A stretch of DNA of 64,000 nucleotides from Alphaproteobacteria bacterium (GCA_016861165.1 BOKV01000019.1:1-64000), one strand, 5' to 3'. Positions 54,943 through 63,676 are shown, counted from the first letter of the stretch. Notes: generated from the letters alone by a model not told the origin. Numbers and translations: made by a program.

Positions 54943-54966
54943 CCGATTCATCTGGATCGGTTTTTT
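54943..54966. terminator. Bidirectional terminator between the CBS gene and purH
   Basis: CCGAT-TCATCTGG-ATCGG followed by TTTTTT on the plus strand; on the minus strand the flanking bases give AATTTTGC. The stem is short but extended by A-T pairs (AAAA/TTTT). It ends exactly at the purH stop codon. The segment resembles the common rhizobial intergenic motif TTCCGATTCATCTGGATCGG. Confidence 0.6.
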
Positions 54967-56582
54967 CTAGTGGCGGAAATGGCGCATGCCGGTGAAGACC
55001 ATGGCGAGGCCGGCTTCGTCGGCGGCGGCGATCACCTCGCCGTCGCGCATCGAGCCGCCCGGCTGGATCACCGCGGTGGCGCCGGCCGCCGCCGCCGCCA
55101 GCAGGCCGTCGGCGAAGGGGAAGAAGGCGTCGGAGGCGACGACCGAGCCGCGCGTCCGCGGTTCTGCCAGGCCGGCCGCCCGCGCCGCGTCCTCGGCCTT
55201 GCGGGCAGCGATATGGGCCGAATCGACGCGGCTCATCTGGCCGGCGCCGATGCCGACGGTGGCGCGATCCCTGGCATAGACGATGGCGTTCGATTTGACG
55301 TGCTTGGCGACGCGAAAGGCAAACAGGAGATCGCCGAGCTCGGCCTCGGTGGGAGCGCGCGCCGTCACCACCCGCAGATCGGCCGCCGCGATGCGGCCGG
55401 TGTCGCGCGACTGTACGAGCAGGCCGCCGGCCACCGTTTTCGCCGTGATGCCGGGTCGGGTCGGATCGGCCAGCGCGCCGGTGACGAGCAGGCGCAGGTT
55501 CTTCTTCGCGGCGAGGATGGCGGCCGCCGCCTCGCTCACCGACGGGGCGATGATGACCTCGGTGAACAGCGTGGCGATCCGCGCGGCGGTGTCGGCGTCG
55601 AGCTCGCGGTTGAGCGCGACGATGCCGCCGAAGGCCGAAACCGGATCGCAGGCGAGCGCGCTTGCCCAGGCCTGCGCGAGCGTGCCGGCGACGGCGACGC
55701 CGCACGGATTGGCGTGCTTGATGATGGCGACGGCGGCGTGTCCTTCGGATCGAATTCGGCGACCAGTTCGAAGGCGGCGTCGGTGTCGTTGAGGTTGTTG
55801 TAGCTCAGCTCCTTGCCTTGCAGCTGCCGGGCGGTGGCGACCCCCGGCCGGCGTTCGCCCGTCAGATAGAGCGCGGCGCGCTGGTGGGGGTTCTCGCCGT
55901 AGCGCAGCCGCGAGCGCAGCCGGCCGGCAAGCGCGAAATGGCGCGGCGCGGCGATGTCGAGTTCGCCGGCGAACCAGGCGGCGATGGCCGCGTCATAGGC
56001 GGCGGTGCGGGCGAAGGCGCGCGCGGCCAGGCGCCGGCGCAAATCAAGCGGAATTGCGCCGGCATGGGCGTCGAGCGCGGCAAGGACCTCGGCATAGTCC
56101 TCAGGGTCGGTGACGACCGCGACATAGGCGTGGTTCTTGGCGGCGGCGCGAATCATCGCCGGGCCGCCAATGTCGATGTTCTCGACCGCCTCGGCGAAGG
56201 AAGCGCCGGCGGCGACGGCCTGTTCGAACGGATAGAGGTTGACGACGATGAGATCGATCGGTTGCAGCCCATGGTTGGCGAGGGCGGCCTGGTGGTCGGG
56301 ATCATCGCGCACGGCGAGCAGCGCGCCGTGGACAGCCGGATGCAGCGTCTTGACCCGGCCGTCCATGATCTCGGGAAAGCCGGTCAACTTCGTCACGTCG
56401 CGAACGGCGAGACCGGCCTCGGCAAGCGTCCTGGCGGTGCCGCCGGTCGAGATGAGCTCGATGCCCCTGTCGGCGAGCGCGGTGGCGAAATCGGCGAGGC
56501 CGGTCTTGTCGGAAACCGACAGAAGGGCGCGGGCGGGGCGCCGGAGGTCGGGCGCGGGAAAATGCTTCGACGAAACGGCCAT
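54967..56582 (-). CDS. purH: Bifunctional AICAR transformylase/IMP cyclohydrolase, frameshifted
   Basis: Last two steps of IMP synthesis. The N-terminal IMP cyclohydrolase part (MGS-like; [22 protein letters not shown]) and start of the transformylase domain are read from 56582 down to about 55741. Then the frame shifts. After EFDPKD the given frame turns into nonsense and closes at 55536, while the +1 frame continues with [20 protein letters not shown] and the rest of the protein to the TAG at 54967. One base is missing in the run around 55731-55742. Restoring it gives 538 residues, the normal length, with the catalytic KHANPCG motif intact. A sequencing or assembly error is more likely than decay. 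Confidence 0.9.
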
Positions 56583-56679
56583 GACGATGATCCGGAAAGG
56601 CGGGTTGTGGTCGGCACGCGCTTAGCATGGCGGCCGCCCGGGTCCAACGGTGTCGAACGCGAGGAAGCGGCCGCCGCCG

Positions 56680-58371
56680 CTACTGGCGCTCGAAGCGCCA
56701 GCCGACCCGCGGGTGCTCGGCCGCCCGGGCGTTGAGCACGATCTGCACGGTACGCCTGGGCCCGCCGGCGCCGGCGAAGAAGATGCTCTCGGCCAGTTGC
56801 GGTTCGACATCGTCACAGGCAAACATCCAGCGCCGGCCCTCGCCGGTCCACAGGATGACGCTGCGCCGGTCAAGCGCCTTCTGGGCGCGGACGCCCGGGT
56901 GCAAGTGGAAGCGGATGGCGACGCGGTCGCGGGTGGCATGGCGCGGCGCGGTGTGGTGGTCGCCGAAGAAGCTGTCGGTGCCGGCCAGCACGGCGCCGCC
57001 GGCCGACAGTCTCAGCGCGCGCTCGTGGACGATGGCAAAGGCGCGCTGATAGGCGTCGTGGCTGGCGACGACCGTGATGCCGTCATCATCCTCGCCGCGC
57101 TCGACGGCGACGCGCTGCGGCCCGGCCAGGATGCGGCCGTCGAGATAGCGGCCGATCAGGCCGTCGACGCTGAACCGGCAGCTCGAAGTATCGTTGACGG
57201 TGACGGTCGAATGGGCGGCGGTGGCGCGCGCGGCGGCGGCGGCCTCGGCGACGGGGATGGACGGCACGCCGCAATTGACGACCAGCAGCGACCGGCCGGT
57301 CGACAGTTCGAAGGAGAGGCAGCCGGCATGGGCGGCCATCGAGAAGTCGCCGGCCGGCGGCCGGCCGGTGTCGACGAGGACGATGGTGTCGCCGCGCGCC
57401 AGGCGCTGGTAGCCGGACGGGCCGGCATTGTCGGGCGCCATGCCGCGCGTGTCGTCATAGCGAAGCAGCGTGGCGAGAAGGTCGTGCGGCGTGGCCGAGA
57501 CCCCGTTGAAGCGGGCAAAGCCGCCATCGCCGAGACGGAAGAAGCGCATCGCCGGCAGCATGCGGTCGATGGCCGAGACCAGTTCGGGCGACGGGGCGTC
57601 GCCCAGCCGGGCGAAGGACTGGCGCAACGGCAGCAGCAGGGCAAGGAGCTCGGGCAGGCATGCCGGGTTGCGCGAGGCGTGGCCGCCATCGGCCAGGATC
57701 TGGCGGGCCAGCTCGGCGTCGAGACGTTCGCAGGAAGGGCGCGGCTCGGCGGCGGCCGTGGCGACGCAGACCGAGCCATAGGCAAGCGCGATCTCGGCGA
57801 CAAGCCGCGGCAGGCCGTCGGTGGCGCGGCCGGCATGGCGGCGCAGGAAGCGCAGATGGTGGCCGATCGACTTCAGGAAGCGCCGGTAGAAGGCGAAATC
57901 GGTATCCTCGACGATGAGCACCGAATGGCACAGCCAGGCGATCAGGCGCCGGGCGGCGGTCTCGACCCGCCAGGCGGGGCTGGCGTCGGGCCTGGCATGC
58001 AGGTCGAGCCAGTCGCTGACCAGCGCCTGGGCGTTCTGCGCCGACAGCGCGTCGCCGGCGGCGGCGAGGTGGCACAGCCAGGCAAAGGAATGCAGTTCGT
58101 GCTCCCAGCGCGGATGCGGCGCCTGGATACGGAACGGGCTGTCGCCGGTGGCGCTGGCGGTGTGGCCGGCAAGATGGAACACGCCGGCATAGATGTCCTG
58201 GGCAACGATCGGGTCGGCGGTGTGCAGGTCGGGCGGGGCGAGGACGAGGCGATCGGGCGCCGGCCCGCCGATCCGCAGGCGGCCCGGGAACAGGCCGAGC
58301 AGGCTGCGCGCGCGACGCCAGCCGCCCGCCAGCGCCAGCCCGATCACCCTGGGTTGGTCGGCAATCGCCAT
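56680..58371 (-). CDS. Heparinase II/III family protein
   Basis: 563 residues from the ATG at 58371 (a GTG at 58413 would add 14). An alpha-helical N-terminal part (RWEHELHSFAWLCHLAAAGD; WRVETAARRLIAWLCHSVLI) is followed by the heparinase II/III-like beta domain (FELSTGRSLLVVNCGVPS; AHSTVTVNDTSSC; ASHDAYQRAFAIVHERAL). No signal peptide is seen. Members are polysaccharide lyases, but this branch, which in Rhizobiales always sits between purH and rsmB, has no proven substrate; an envelope glycan is a guess. Confidence 0.87.
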   Translation of the reverse strand: MAIADQPRVIGLALAGGWRRARSLLGLFPGRLRIGGPAPDRLVLAPPDLHTADPIVAQDIYAGVFHLAGHTASATGDSPFRIQAPHPRWEHELHSFAWLCHLAAAGDALSAQNAQALVSDWLDLHARPDASPAWRVETAARRLIAWLCHSVLIVEDTDFAFYRRFLKSIGHHLRFLRRHAGRATDGLPRLVAEIALAYGSVCVATAAAEPRPSCERLDAELARQILADGGHASRNPACLPELLALLLPLRQSFARLGDAPSPELVSAIDRMLPAMRFFRLGDGGFARFNGVSATPHDLLATLLRYDDTRGMAPDNAGPSGYQRLARGDTIVLVDTGRPPAGDFSMAAHAGCLSFELSTGRSLLVVNCGVPSIPVAEAAAAARATAAHSTVTVNDTSSCRFSVDGLIGRYLDGRILAGPQRVAVERGEDDDGITVVASHDAYQRAFAIVHERALRLSAGGAVLAGTDSFFGDHHTAPRHATRDRVAIRFHLHPGVRAQKALDRRSVILWTGEGRRWMFACDDVEPQLAESIFFAGAGGPRRTVQIVLNARAAEHPRVGWRFERQ

Positions 58372-58498
58372 CCCGACTTTTCTCGTCCCGGTTCGGGCAG
58401 GTTTGTCAGCCACTTGCCCAGCGTTTCACCCCGCCGCAATGTTATCCGTTTGCCGACAAAGAGCAACCGCGCGCCAAGCGCGCTCAGGCGCGCGGCCC

Positions 58499-59875
58499 TC
58501 AGCCGCCGACGCGCAGGCGGCAGGCGAAGAAGCCGTCGAGCCCGCCCGTACAGGCGGGCTCGCGCGGCAGGTCGCAGGGCAGCGTGCGCAGGGCGCCCTG
58601 GCCGTTGATCCAGGCGGCCTCGCCGCCGATCTCGGCGGCGGCGACCGGCACGACCGACAGGCGGCGATCGGCGGCAAGGAGACCGGCGAGCAAATCCTCG
58701 CCCTCGCTCTTGAGGATCGAGCAATTGGCATAGACCAGCAACCCGCCGGGCCGCACCATGGCGGCGGCGGCGCCGATCATGCGCCGCTGCAGCTCGACCA
58801 GCGCGGCAACGTCATCGGCCGTCTTGTTCCAGGCGATGTCGGGGTGGCGGCGCAGCGTGCCGGTTGCCGAGCAGGGCGCGTCGAGCAGCACCGCGTCGAA
58901 CCGCCGCGGCGGCTGCCAGGCGAGGATGTCGGCGGCGACGACCTCGGCCGACAGCCGCAGCCGGGCGAGGTTGTCGGCGAGGCGGGCGAGGCGGGTCGGC
59001 GAGATGTCGACGGCGGTGACGCGGGCGCCGGCGGCGGCAAGCTGGGCTGTCTTGCCGCCCGGCGCCGCGCACAGGTCGGCAATGGCCAGGCCGGCGACAT
59101 CGCCGATCAAGCGGGCGGGCAGGCTGGCGGCCGCGTCCTGCACCCACCAGGCGCCGTCGGCAAAGCCGGGCAGCTCGGCCACCGGGCGGGGATCGGCGAG
59201 CCGCAGCGAACCGGTCGGCAGCACGGTGGCGCCGAGCGCCTCGCCAAGCGCGGCGCGCTCGGCGCGGCCGAGCCGCGGGTGCGCCGTCAGGTCGAGCACC
59301 GGCCGGCAGAGCACCATGGCGGCGATGGCGTCGGCGCGCCGGCGGCCGTGGTCGGCGACGAGGCGGCGGGCGAGCCAGCCGGGGAAGACGGTGGCGGCAT
59401 CGGCCGGCAGCGCCAGCAGCGCCTCGCGCTCGCGGCACATGCGCCTGAGAACGGCGTTGGCGAAGCCGGAAAAGCGGGACGAGCGCGGCTCGCCGGCCAG
59501 CGCGGCGACGGCGAGGTTGACGGCGGCGCTGGCCGGCACGTCGAGGAACAGGATCTGGGCGGCCGCGACATGAAGAACATGGCCGAGATGGCGGGCCCGC
59601 GCTGGTGGCGGCCGGTCGGTCAGGCGGGCGAAGGCGGCGGCGATGCGGCCGCGCTGGCGCAGCGCGGTGGTGGCGATGGCGCGGGCAAGCGCGCGGTCGC
59701 GCGGCGCCAGCCGGCGCCAGCGGTCGAGCCCGTTCATCTCGTCGAGCAGGCGGTCGAGGCTGTCGCGCCGGTCGACCACGGCGGCAAGCAGCGCGGCGGC
59801 GGCCTCGCGCGCGGCAAGCCCGGCGGGCGCGGTCGGTGCGGTCGGCGCGCGGCGCGGACGCTCGTACGTGGGCAA
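58499..59875 (-). CDS. RsmB/NOP-family 16S rRNA cytosine-C5 methyltransferase
   Basis: 458 residues. An N-terminal NusB-like RNA-binding region (residues 20-160) is followed by the SAM-dependent domain with DLCAAPGGKTAQLAA, DAPCSATGTLRRHPDIAWNK (TC-type catalytic Cys in PCS) and YANCSILKSEGEDLL (second catalytic Cys). The order matches RsmB, which methylates C967 of 16S rRNA. It lies 6 bp downstream of htpX's stop on the other end, so htpX would be... in fact htpX is upstream on the same strand: htpX, rsmB, heparinase, purH run leftward. Confidence 0.88.
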   Translation of the reverse strand: MPTYERPRRAPTAPTAPAGLAAREAAAALLAAVVDRRDSLDRLLDEMNGLDRWRRLAPRDRALARAIATTALRQRGRIAAAFARLTDRPPPARARHLGHVLHVAAAQILFLDVPASAAVNLAVAALAGEPRSSRFSGFANAVLRRMCREREALLALPADAATVFPGWLARRLVADHGRRRADAIAAMVLCRPVLDLTAHPRLGRAERAALGEALGATVLPTGSLRLADPRPVAELPGFADGAWWVQDAAASLPARLIGDVAGLAIADLCAAPGGKTAQLAAAGARVTAVDISPTRLARLADNLARLRLSAEVVAADILAWQPPRRFDAVLLDAPCSATGTLRRHPDIAWNKTADDVAALVELQRRMIGAAAAMVRPGGLLVYANCSILKSEGEDLLAGLLAADRRLSVVPVAAAEIGGEAAWINGQGALRTLPCDLPREPACTGGLDGFFACRLRVGG

Positions 59876-59881
59876 CGCGGC

Positions 59882-60886
59882 TCAGCCCGGGCCTTCGGAG
59901 GAGCCGGCCGAGGATCGCCTGCCCCAGCGGTGGCTCGGCGGGCGCCGCGCCGGCGCCGACTGCGGCGCCCCCCATGGCCCGGCCGCCCCGGCGTCACCAG
60001 CGTCATCGGCGTCATCGGGCGCGGCGCGAGCGGCGGTTTCGGCAACGGCCATCTCGCGCGCCAGCGCCTCCAGCGCGGCGATGCGGTTCCTCGGATCGGG
60101 GTGGGTCGAGAACAGGCCGTCGCCCGGCTGGCCGGCGAGCGGGTTGACGATGAACAGATGCGCCGTGCCGGGATTGGCCTCGGCGGCGGCATTGGGAATG
60201 GCCGGCGCCAGCCGGGCGATCTTGGCAAGCGCGGCGGCCAGCCACAGCGGCCGGCCGCAGATCTCGGCGCCCAGCCGGTCGGCGGCGTATTCGCGGGTGC
60301 GGCTCACCGCCATCTGCACCATCATCGCGGCGATCGGGGCGACGATGATGGCGGCAAGCGTGCCGATCAGGCCGGCGCCGCTGTCGCGGCGGCCGCCGAG
60401 GAAGAAGGCGAGATGGCCGAGCATCGAGACGGCACCGGCGAGCGTGGCGGTGACCGTCATGGTCAGCGTGTCGCGGTTGGCGATGTGGGCGAGCTCATGG
60501 GCCATGACGCCGGCCACCTCCTCCGGCGTCAGCCGCTCGAGCAGGCCGGTGGTGGCGGCGACGGCGGCGTGGCGCGGATCGCGCCCGGTGGCGAACGCGT
60601 TGGGCTGCGGGCTGTCGATCAGATAGACGCGCGGCATCGGCAGGCCGGCGGCATCGGCCAGCCGGCGCACGATCTGGAAGAATTCCGGCGCGTTGGCCGG
60701 GTCCGCCTCGACCGCGCGGTGCATCGCCAGCACCATGCGGTCGCCGTTCCACCAGGCCATCAGGTTCATGGTGGCGGCGACAACGAGGGCGACCAGCATG
60801 CCGCCGGCGCCGCCGATCGCATAGCCGGCCGCCATGAACAGCGCCGTCAACAGCGCGATCAGCATGGCAGTGCGGATCATGTCCAT
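59882..60886 (-). CDS. htpX: HtpX membrane metalloprotease
   Basis: 334 residues. It degrades misfolded membrane proteins with FtsH. Four membrane helices and the zinc motif [16 protein letters not shown] (HExxH), with the third ligand Glu in [15 protein letters not shown]. The C-terminal 60 residues are Ala/Pro/Asp-rich and vary among homologues. The stop is 6 bp before the rsmB start on the same strand, so these genes form one operon with the heparinase gene and probably purH. Confidence 0.93.
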   Translation of the reverse strand: MDMIRTAMLIALLTALFMAAGYAIGGAGGMLVALVVAATMNLMAWWNGDRMVLAMHRAVEADPANAPEFFQIVRRLADAAGLPMPRVYLIDSPQPNAFATGRDPRHAAVAATTGLLERLTPEEVAGVMAHELAHIANRDTLTMTVTATLAGAVSMLGHLAFFLGGRRDSGAGLIGTLAAIIVAPIAAMMVQMAVSRTREYAADRLGAEICGRPLWLAAALAKIARLAPAIPNAAAEANPGTAHLFIVNPLAGQPGDGLFSTHPDPRNRIAALEALAREMAVAETAARAAPDDADDAGDAGAAGPWGAPQSAPARRPPSHRWGRRSSAGSSEGPG

Positions 60887-61027
60887 GGCTTCATCCCGGG
60901 TTGGGGCAACGGAATGGCCCCGCCCGCCTTTGCGGGGCCGGCCGGCGGCGCTATCATTGGACTATATCATGGGAAACGGCGGCGCCTGCTTCAAGGCGGG
61001 CAACGCAATGGCGGAGGCATCGGGCAC

Positions 61028-61228
61028 ATGGCCACACAACCGGGCGGCGGCGACAGGGCGGGGCGGCGGCTGCCGGCGGCGGCGCGCCGCGCGCTGGCCG
61101 AAGCCGAGCAAAGGCGGCACGCCGGCGCCTATGAGCATGGGCTGGCGCGCGAGGAAGGCGGCCGCGACGGCCCCGAGCCGACACGGTATGGCGATTGGGA
61201 GAAGGACGGCATCACCAGCGACTTCTGA
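61028..61228 (+). CDS. DUF1674 protein (SdhAF4-like succinate dehydrogenase assembly factor)
   Basis: 66 residues ending PEPTRYGDWEKDGITSDF, the invariant C-terminal signature of DUF1674, the bacterial relative of SdhAF4 that helps flavinylated SdhA assemble. The N-terminal half is Ala/Arg-rich and variable. Divergent from htpX, its usual neighbour in Rhizobiales. GGAGG lies 10 nt before the ATG. Confidence 0.9.
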   Translation: MATQPGGGDRAGRRLPAAARRALAEAEQRRHAGAYEHGLAREEGGRDGPEPTRYGDWEKDGITSDF

Positions 61229-61258
61229 CGGAAGAGCACGCCGGCGCATTGCATTTCG

Positions 61259-61284
61259 GAAAATATTCCTATAGGAATATTTTC
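61259..61284. promoter_or_regulatory. 26-bp perfect palindrome ending at the nuclease start codon
   Basis: GAAAATATTCCTA and its exact complement meet without spacer and end one base before the ATG at 61285. It is a 77 percent A/T island in very GC-rich DNA. The only ribosome-binding sequence, AGGAA at 61273-61277, lies inside the right arm. It could be a repressor operator or, as RNA, an AU-rich hairpin hiding the ribosome site. Confidence 0.65.
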
Positions 61285-61734
61285 ATGACCTTGCCCTTGC
61301 CGCCGGCGTTTGCCGCTCTCCTTGCCGTCGCGCTGTCCGGCGGGCATGGCCTTGCCGGCGAGCGCATCGACGGGCCGGTGCTGGCCGATGTGGTCGAGGT
61401 GATCGACGGCGACACGGTGCGCGTCTCGGCCCGCATCTGGCCTGGCCAGCGCGTCGAGGTGGCGGTGCGCCTGCGCGGCGTCGACGCGCCGGAGATGCGG
61501 GGACGCTGCGCCGCCGAGCGGCGTCTCGCCCGGGCGGCGCGCGCAGCACTCGGCCGGCGGCTCGGGGCCGCGCCGGTGCGCCTCGTCAATATCGGCGGCG
61601 GCAAGTATTACGGCAGGGTGCTGGCCGAGGTGATGCTCGCGGACGGCACCGACCTCGGCCAATGGCTGCTCGCCAACGCGCCGGTCAGGCCCTATGCCGG
61701 CGGCCGTCGCGAGCGGTGGTGCGCCGACCGGTAG
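61285..61734 (+). CDS. Thermonuclease-family (SNase-like) protein
   Basis: 149 residues. After a signal peptide (LPPAFAALLAVALSGGHGLAGE) comes the SNase-like OB fold: VLADVVEVIDGDTVRVSARIWPG, VRLRGVDAPEMRGRCAAERRLARAARAALG and YYGRVLAEVMLADGTDLGQWLL. The catalytic Asp/Arg/Glu pattern (DGDTV, R-GVDAPE) is retained. Probably an exported nuclease. Translation begins immediately after a perfect 26-bp palindrome and no other ribosome site is present. Confidence 0.87.
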   Translation: MTLPLPPAFAALLAVALSGGHGLAGERIDGPVLADVVEVIDGDTVRVSARIWPGQRVEVAVRLRGVDAPEMRGRCAAERRLARAARAALGRRLGAAPVRLVNIGGGKYYGRVLAEVMLADGTDLGQWLLANAPVRPYAGGRRERWCADR

Positions 61735-61886
61735 AGCGAACACCGGTCCGCCGGGATCGGAATGCCGTTCGACCCGGTTGTCTTTGCGCATCATCCGGTC
61801 CGCCGCGCTGCGGCCGCACCTGCCGGCGGCGTATGGTTGACGCCGGGTGAATGCGATCGCCGGCATTGGGCCGCCGTCGGCGACCG

Positions 61887-61898
61887 CCGGTTAACCGG
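61887..61898. promoter_or_regulatory. 12-bp palindrome upstream of the TadG-like gene
   Basis: CCGGTTAACCGG, a perfect dyad 128 bp before the TadG-like start in a 291-bp spacer. It contains a TTAAC half-site but lacks the second half of a CtrA box. Its role is unknown. Confidence 0.25.
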
Positions 61899-62025
61899 TT
61901 TTCGATTGAACCGGGCCACGGGCCCGGAGAGCGGCGGGATTCGGCCGGCAAGGGCGGCAGCGGCAACCGATTGGCAAGAGTGGCGGCGGTAGGGCTGGCG
62001 GGCAATTCGCCCGGGAGCCTGGCCC

Positions 62026-63288
62026 ATGAACCTCTTGCGACCCCTGAGCGGCCTGCGCCGTCGCGGCATCGCCTTCGGCCGCGACCGGCGCGGCAATTTC
62101 GCCACCATCGCCGGCATCTCGTCGATCGCCGTCATGCTGTGCGCCGGCCTGGCGCTCGACTATGCCCGCATCGCCCATACCAAGTCGATCATCAACGACG
62201 CGCTCGACGCGGCGGTGCTGGCGGCGGGCGCCGAACTGAGCAGCGGCAGGGCCGCCGGCGCCGAACTGGAACGCAATTTCCGCGACTTCTTCGAGGCCAA
62301 TCTGGAGGGCCGGTCGGCCTCTGTCGGCAATATCGAGATCACCCGCTTCGACGCCGACCAACAAAGCGGCCGCGTCAGCGCCGAGGCCCGGGCGACCATC
62401 AAGACGACGCTGCTGGCGCTGACCGGGACCAAGGAGGTCGCCATCGGCGTGCCGGCCGAGGCGGTGTTCTCGGCCGACGCCGTCGAGGTCGCCATGGTGC
62501 TCGACGTCACCGGCTCGATGCGGCCGAACGGCAAGATCGAGGCGCTGCGCCAGGCGGCCAGGGACGCCATCGACATCCTGCTGCCGGCGAGTACCCGCGG
62601 CGACAAGATGCGCATCGGGCTGGTGCCCTATTCGTGGTCGGTCAATGCCGGCCGCTATGCGATGACGGCGAGCGCCGGCCGTTCGCAGCGCTGCGTCACC
62701 GAACGCGGCGGCGCTCAGGCGGCAACCGACGCCTCCTACGCCGTCGAGCCGGTGCTGGCGGCCACCGAACAGTGCCCGTCGCAGGCAGTAACGGCGCTGA
62801 CCAGCCGCCGCAATGACCTCGTCCGGCAGATCGATTCGATGCGGGCCGACGGCTACACGGCCGGTCACATCGGCGTGGCGTGGGGCTACTACATGCTGTC
62901 GGAGCACTGGCGGGAACTGTGGCGCGGCGCCGAGCCGGCCCGCTACGCAGATCCGGTCCGCAAGGTGGCGATCGTCATGACCGACGGCCAGTTCAACACC
63001 TATTATCACAATGTCAGGGGCAGCCCCTACGACCAGCCGGTCCGATCGAGCAGCGCGGCGCTGGCGCTGTGCGCCGACATGAAGCGGCCGAAGGCGGGGC
63101 GCGGCGGCATCATCATCTACGCGGTCGCCTTCCAGGCGCCGCGGGAGGCCGAGACGCTGCTCAAGGCTTGCGCCTCGCCCGACAGCGGTGAATCGCGCCA
63201 CTTCTTCTCGGCGTCCGACGCGCAGGAGCTGCGCCAGGCCTTCGCCGCCATCGCCGGCGACATCCAGAAGCTGCGGCTGTCGCGATAG
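62026..63288 (+). CDS. TadG-like pilus-assembly protein with VWA domain
   Basis: 420 residues. The N-terminus is the TadE/G pattern (RDRRGNFATIAGISSIAVMLCAGLALDYARIAHTKSIINDALDAAVLAAG, residues 20-70) with one membrane helix. From about residue 165 a von Willebrand A domain carries the MIDAS residues MVLDVTGSM (DxTxS), and VRKVAIVMTDGQFNTYYHN. TadG proteins belong to the Flp/Tad tight-adherence pilus system, but no other tad gene is in the window, so this may be an orphan. The ATG follows a CCGGGAGCC ribosome-like site. Confidence 0.85.
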   Translation: MNLLRPLSGLRRRGIAFGRDRRGNFATIAGISSIAVMLCAGLALDYARIAHTKSIINDALDAAVLAAGAELSSGRAAGAELERNFRDFFEANLEGRSASVGNIEITRFDADQQSGRVSAEARATIKTTLLALTGTKEVAIGVPAEAVFSADAVEVAMVLDVTGSMRPNGKIEALRQAARDAIDILLPASTRGDKMRIGLVPYSWSVNAGRYAMTASAGRSQRCVTERGGAQAATDASYAVEPVLAATEQCPSQAVTALTSRRNDLVRQIDSMRADGYTAGHIGVAWGYYMLSEHWRELWRGAEPARYADPVRKVAIVMTDGQFNTYYHNVRGSPYDQPVRSSSAALALCADMKRPKAGRGGIIIYAVAFQAPREAETLLKACASPDSGESRHFFSASDAQELRQAFAAIAGDIQKLRLSR

Positions 63289-63334
63289 GGGCCCAACCAA
63301 CGGAGTCGGGATGCTGCACCATCCGTCCGTATTG

Positions 63335-63376
63335 GCGTCATCCTGTCCGCCTCGCGCTGCCGCTCGGCGGGATGAG
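63335..63376 (-). repeat. Dispersed 42-bp imperfect palindrome, copy 3
   Basis: Same unit as 39132-39174 and 54875-54916, here read on the minus strand in the spacer after the TadG-like gene. A shorter related stretch, GCATCATCCGATCCGCC, follows at 63388-63404, and another, GCATCATCCGGTCCGCC, at 61787-61803. Confidence 0.75.
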
Positions 63377-63427
63377 GCTCTTTGCTCGCATCATCCGATC
63401 CGCCCCGCCACCGCGCGGCAAGGGCGC

Positions 63428-63472
63428 GCTTTTTTGCATAGCAGCAATGAGCATATTGCACTGCAAAAAAGC
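63428..63472. other. Large hairpin overlapping the sRNA promoter
   Basis: GCTTTTTTGCA (63428-63438) pairs with TGCAAAAAAGC (63462-63472), and inner GCAAT pairs with ATTGC. The structure sits directly upstream of, and partly over, the -35/-10 pair at 63456-63485. On the minus strand the arm TTTTTTGCA could end the RNA of leftward transcription; on the plus strand it may be an operator. Confidence 0.45.
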
Positions 63473-63485
63473 AATGGAGCATAAT
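63456..63485 (+). promoter_or_regulatory. Candidate promoter of the CCUCCUCCC-motif sRNA
   Basis: TTGCAC (63456-63461), an 18-bp spacer and CATAAT (63480-63485) give a sigma70-like pair; transcription would start near 63492. The TTGCAC half-lies in the arm of the hairpin at 63428-63472. An RpoH-type promoter is equally possible because related sRNAs are stress-induced. Confidence 0.45.
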
Positions 63486-63491
63486 AAATTT

Positions 63492-63652
63492 CTGATCACG
63501 ACGCGCGGCCATGACGGCGGCGCCGACACAATCGGCCAGATCGTTCTCCTCCTCCCACGGTCTGGCTGTGGTTCCGGCAATCTCCTCCTCCCTTGCCGGA
63601 ACGAAGTACCGAAGCCCACCGGATCCTCCTCCCCCGGTGGGCTTCGTCGTTT
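63492..63652 (+). ncRNA. Triple-hairpin CCUCCUCCC-motif sRNA (cuckoo/CcsR-like)
   Basis: Three consecutive hairpins: stem 63535-63543/63558-63566 (9 bp, one G-T), stem 63571-63580/63593-63602 (10 bp perfect), stem 63611-63622/63634-63645 (12 bp perfect, followed by GTCGTTT). Every loop contains TCCTCCTCCC and the stems differ in sequence. This is the defining arrangement of the alphaproteobacterial sRNA family with the CCUCCUCCC loop motif (for example CcsR1-4 of Rhodobacter). No DUF1127 gene is present beside it. Ends are estimated. Confidence 0.72.
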
Positions 63653-63676
63653 CCGGCGTCAGACGCGACATGCAAA

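Noticed and set aside
54967..56582. purH as two separate genes
   Set aside because: The two frames together give exactly one full-length PurH when one base is restored; separate genes would split the transformylase domain.
58193..61228. 1011-codon plus-strand open frame
   Set aside because: Antisense shadow of rsmB and htpX; only its last 66 codons (DUF1674) are real.
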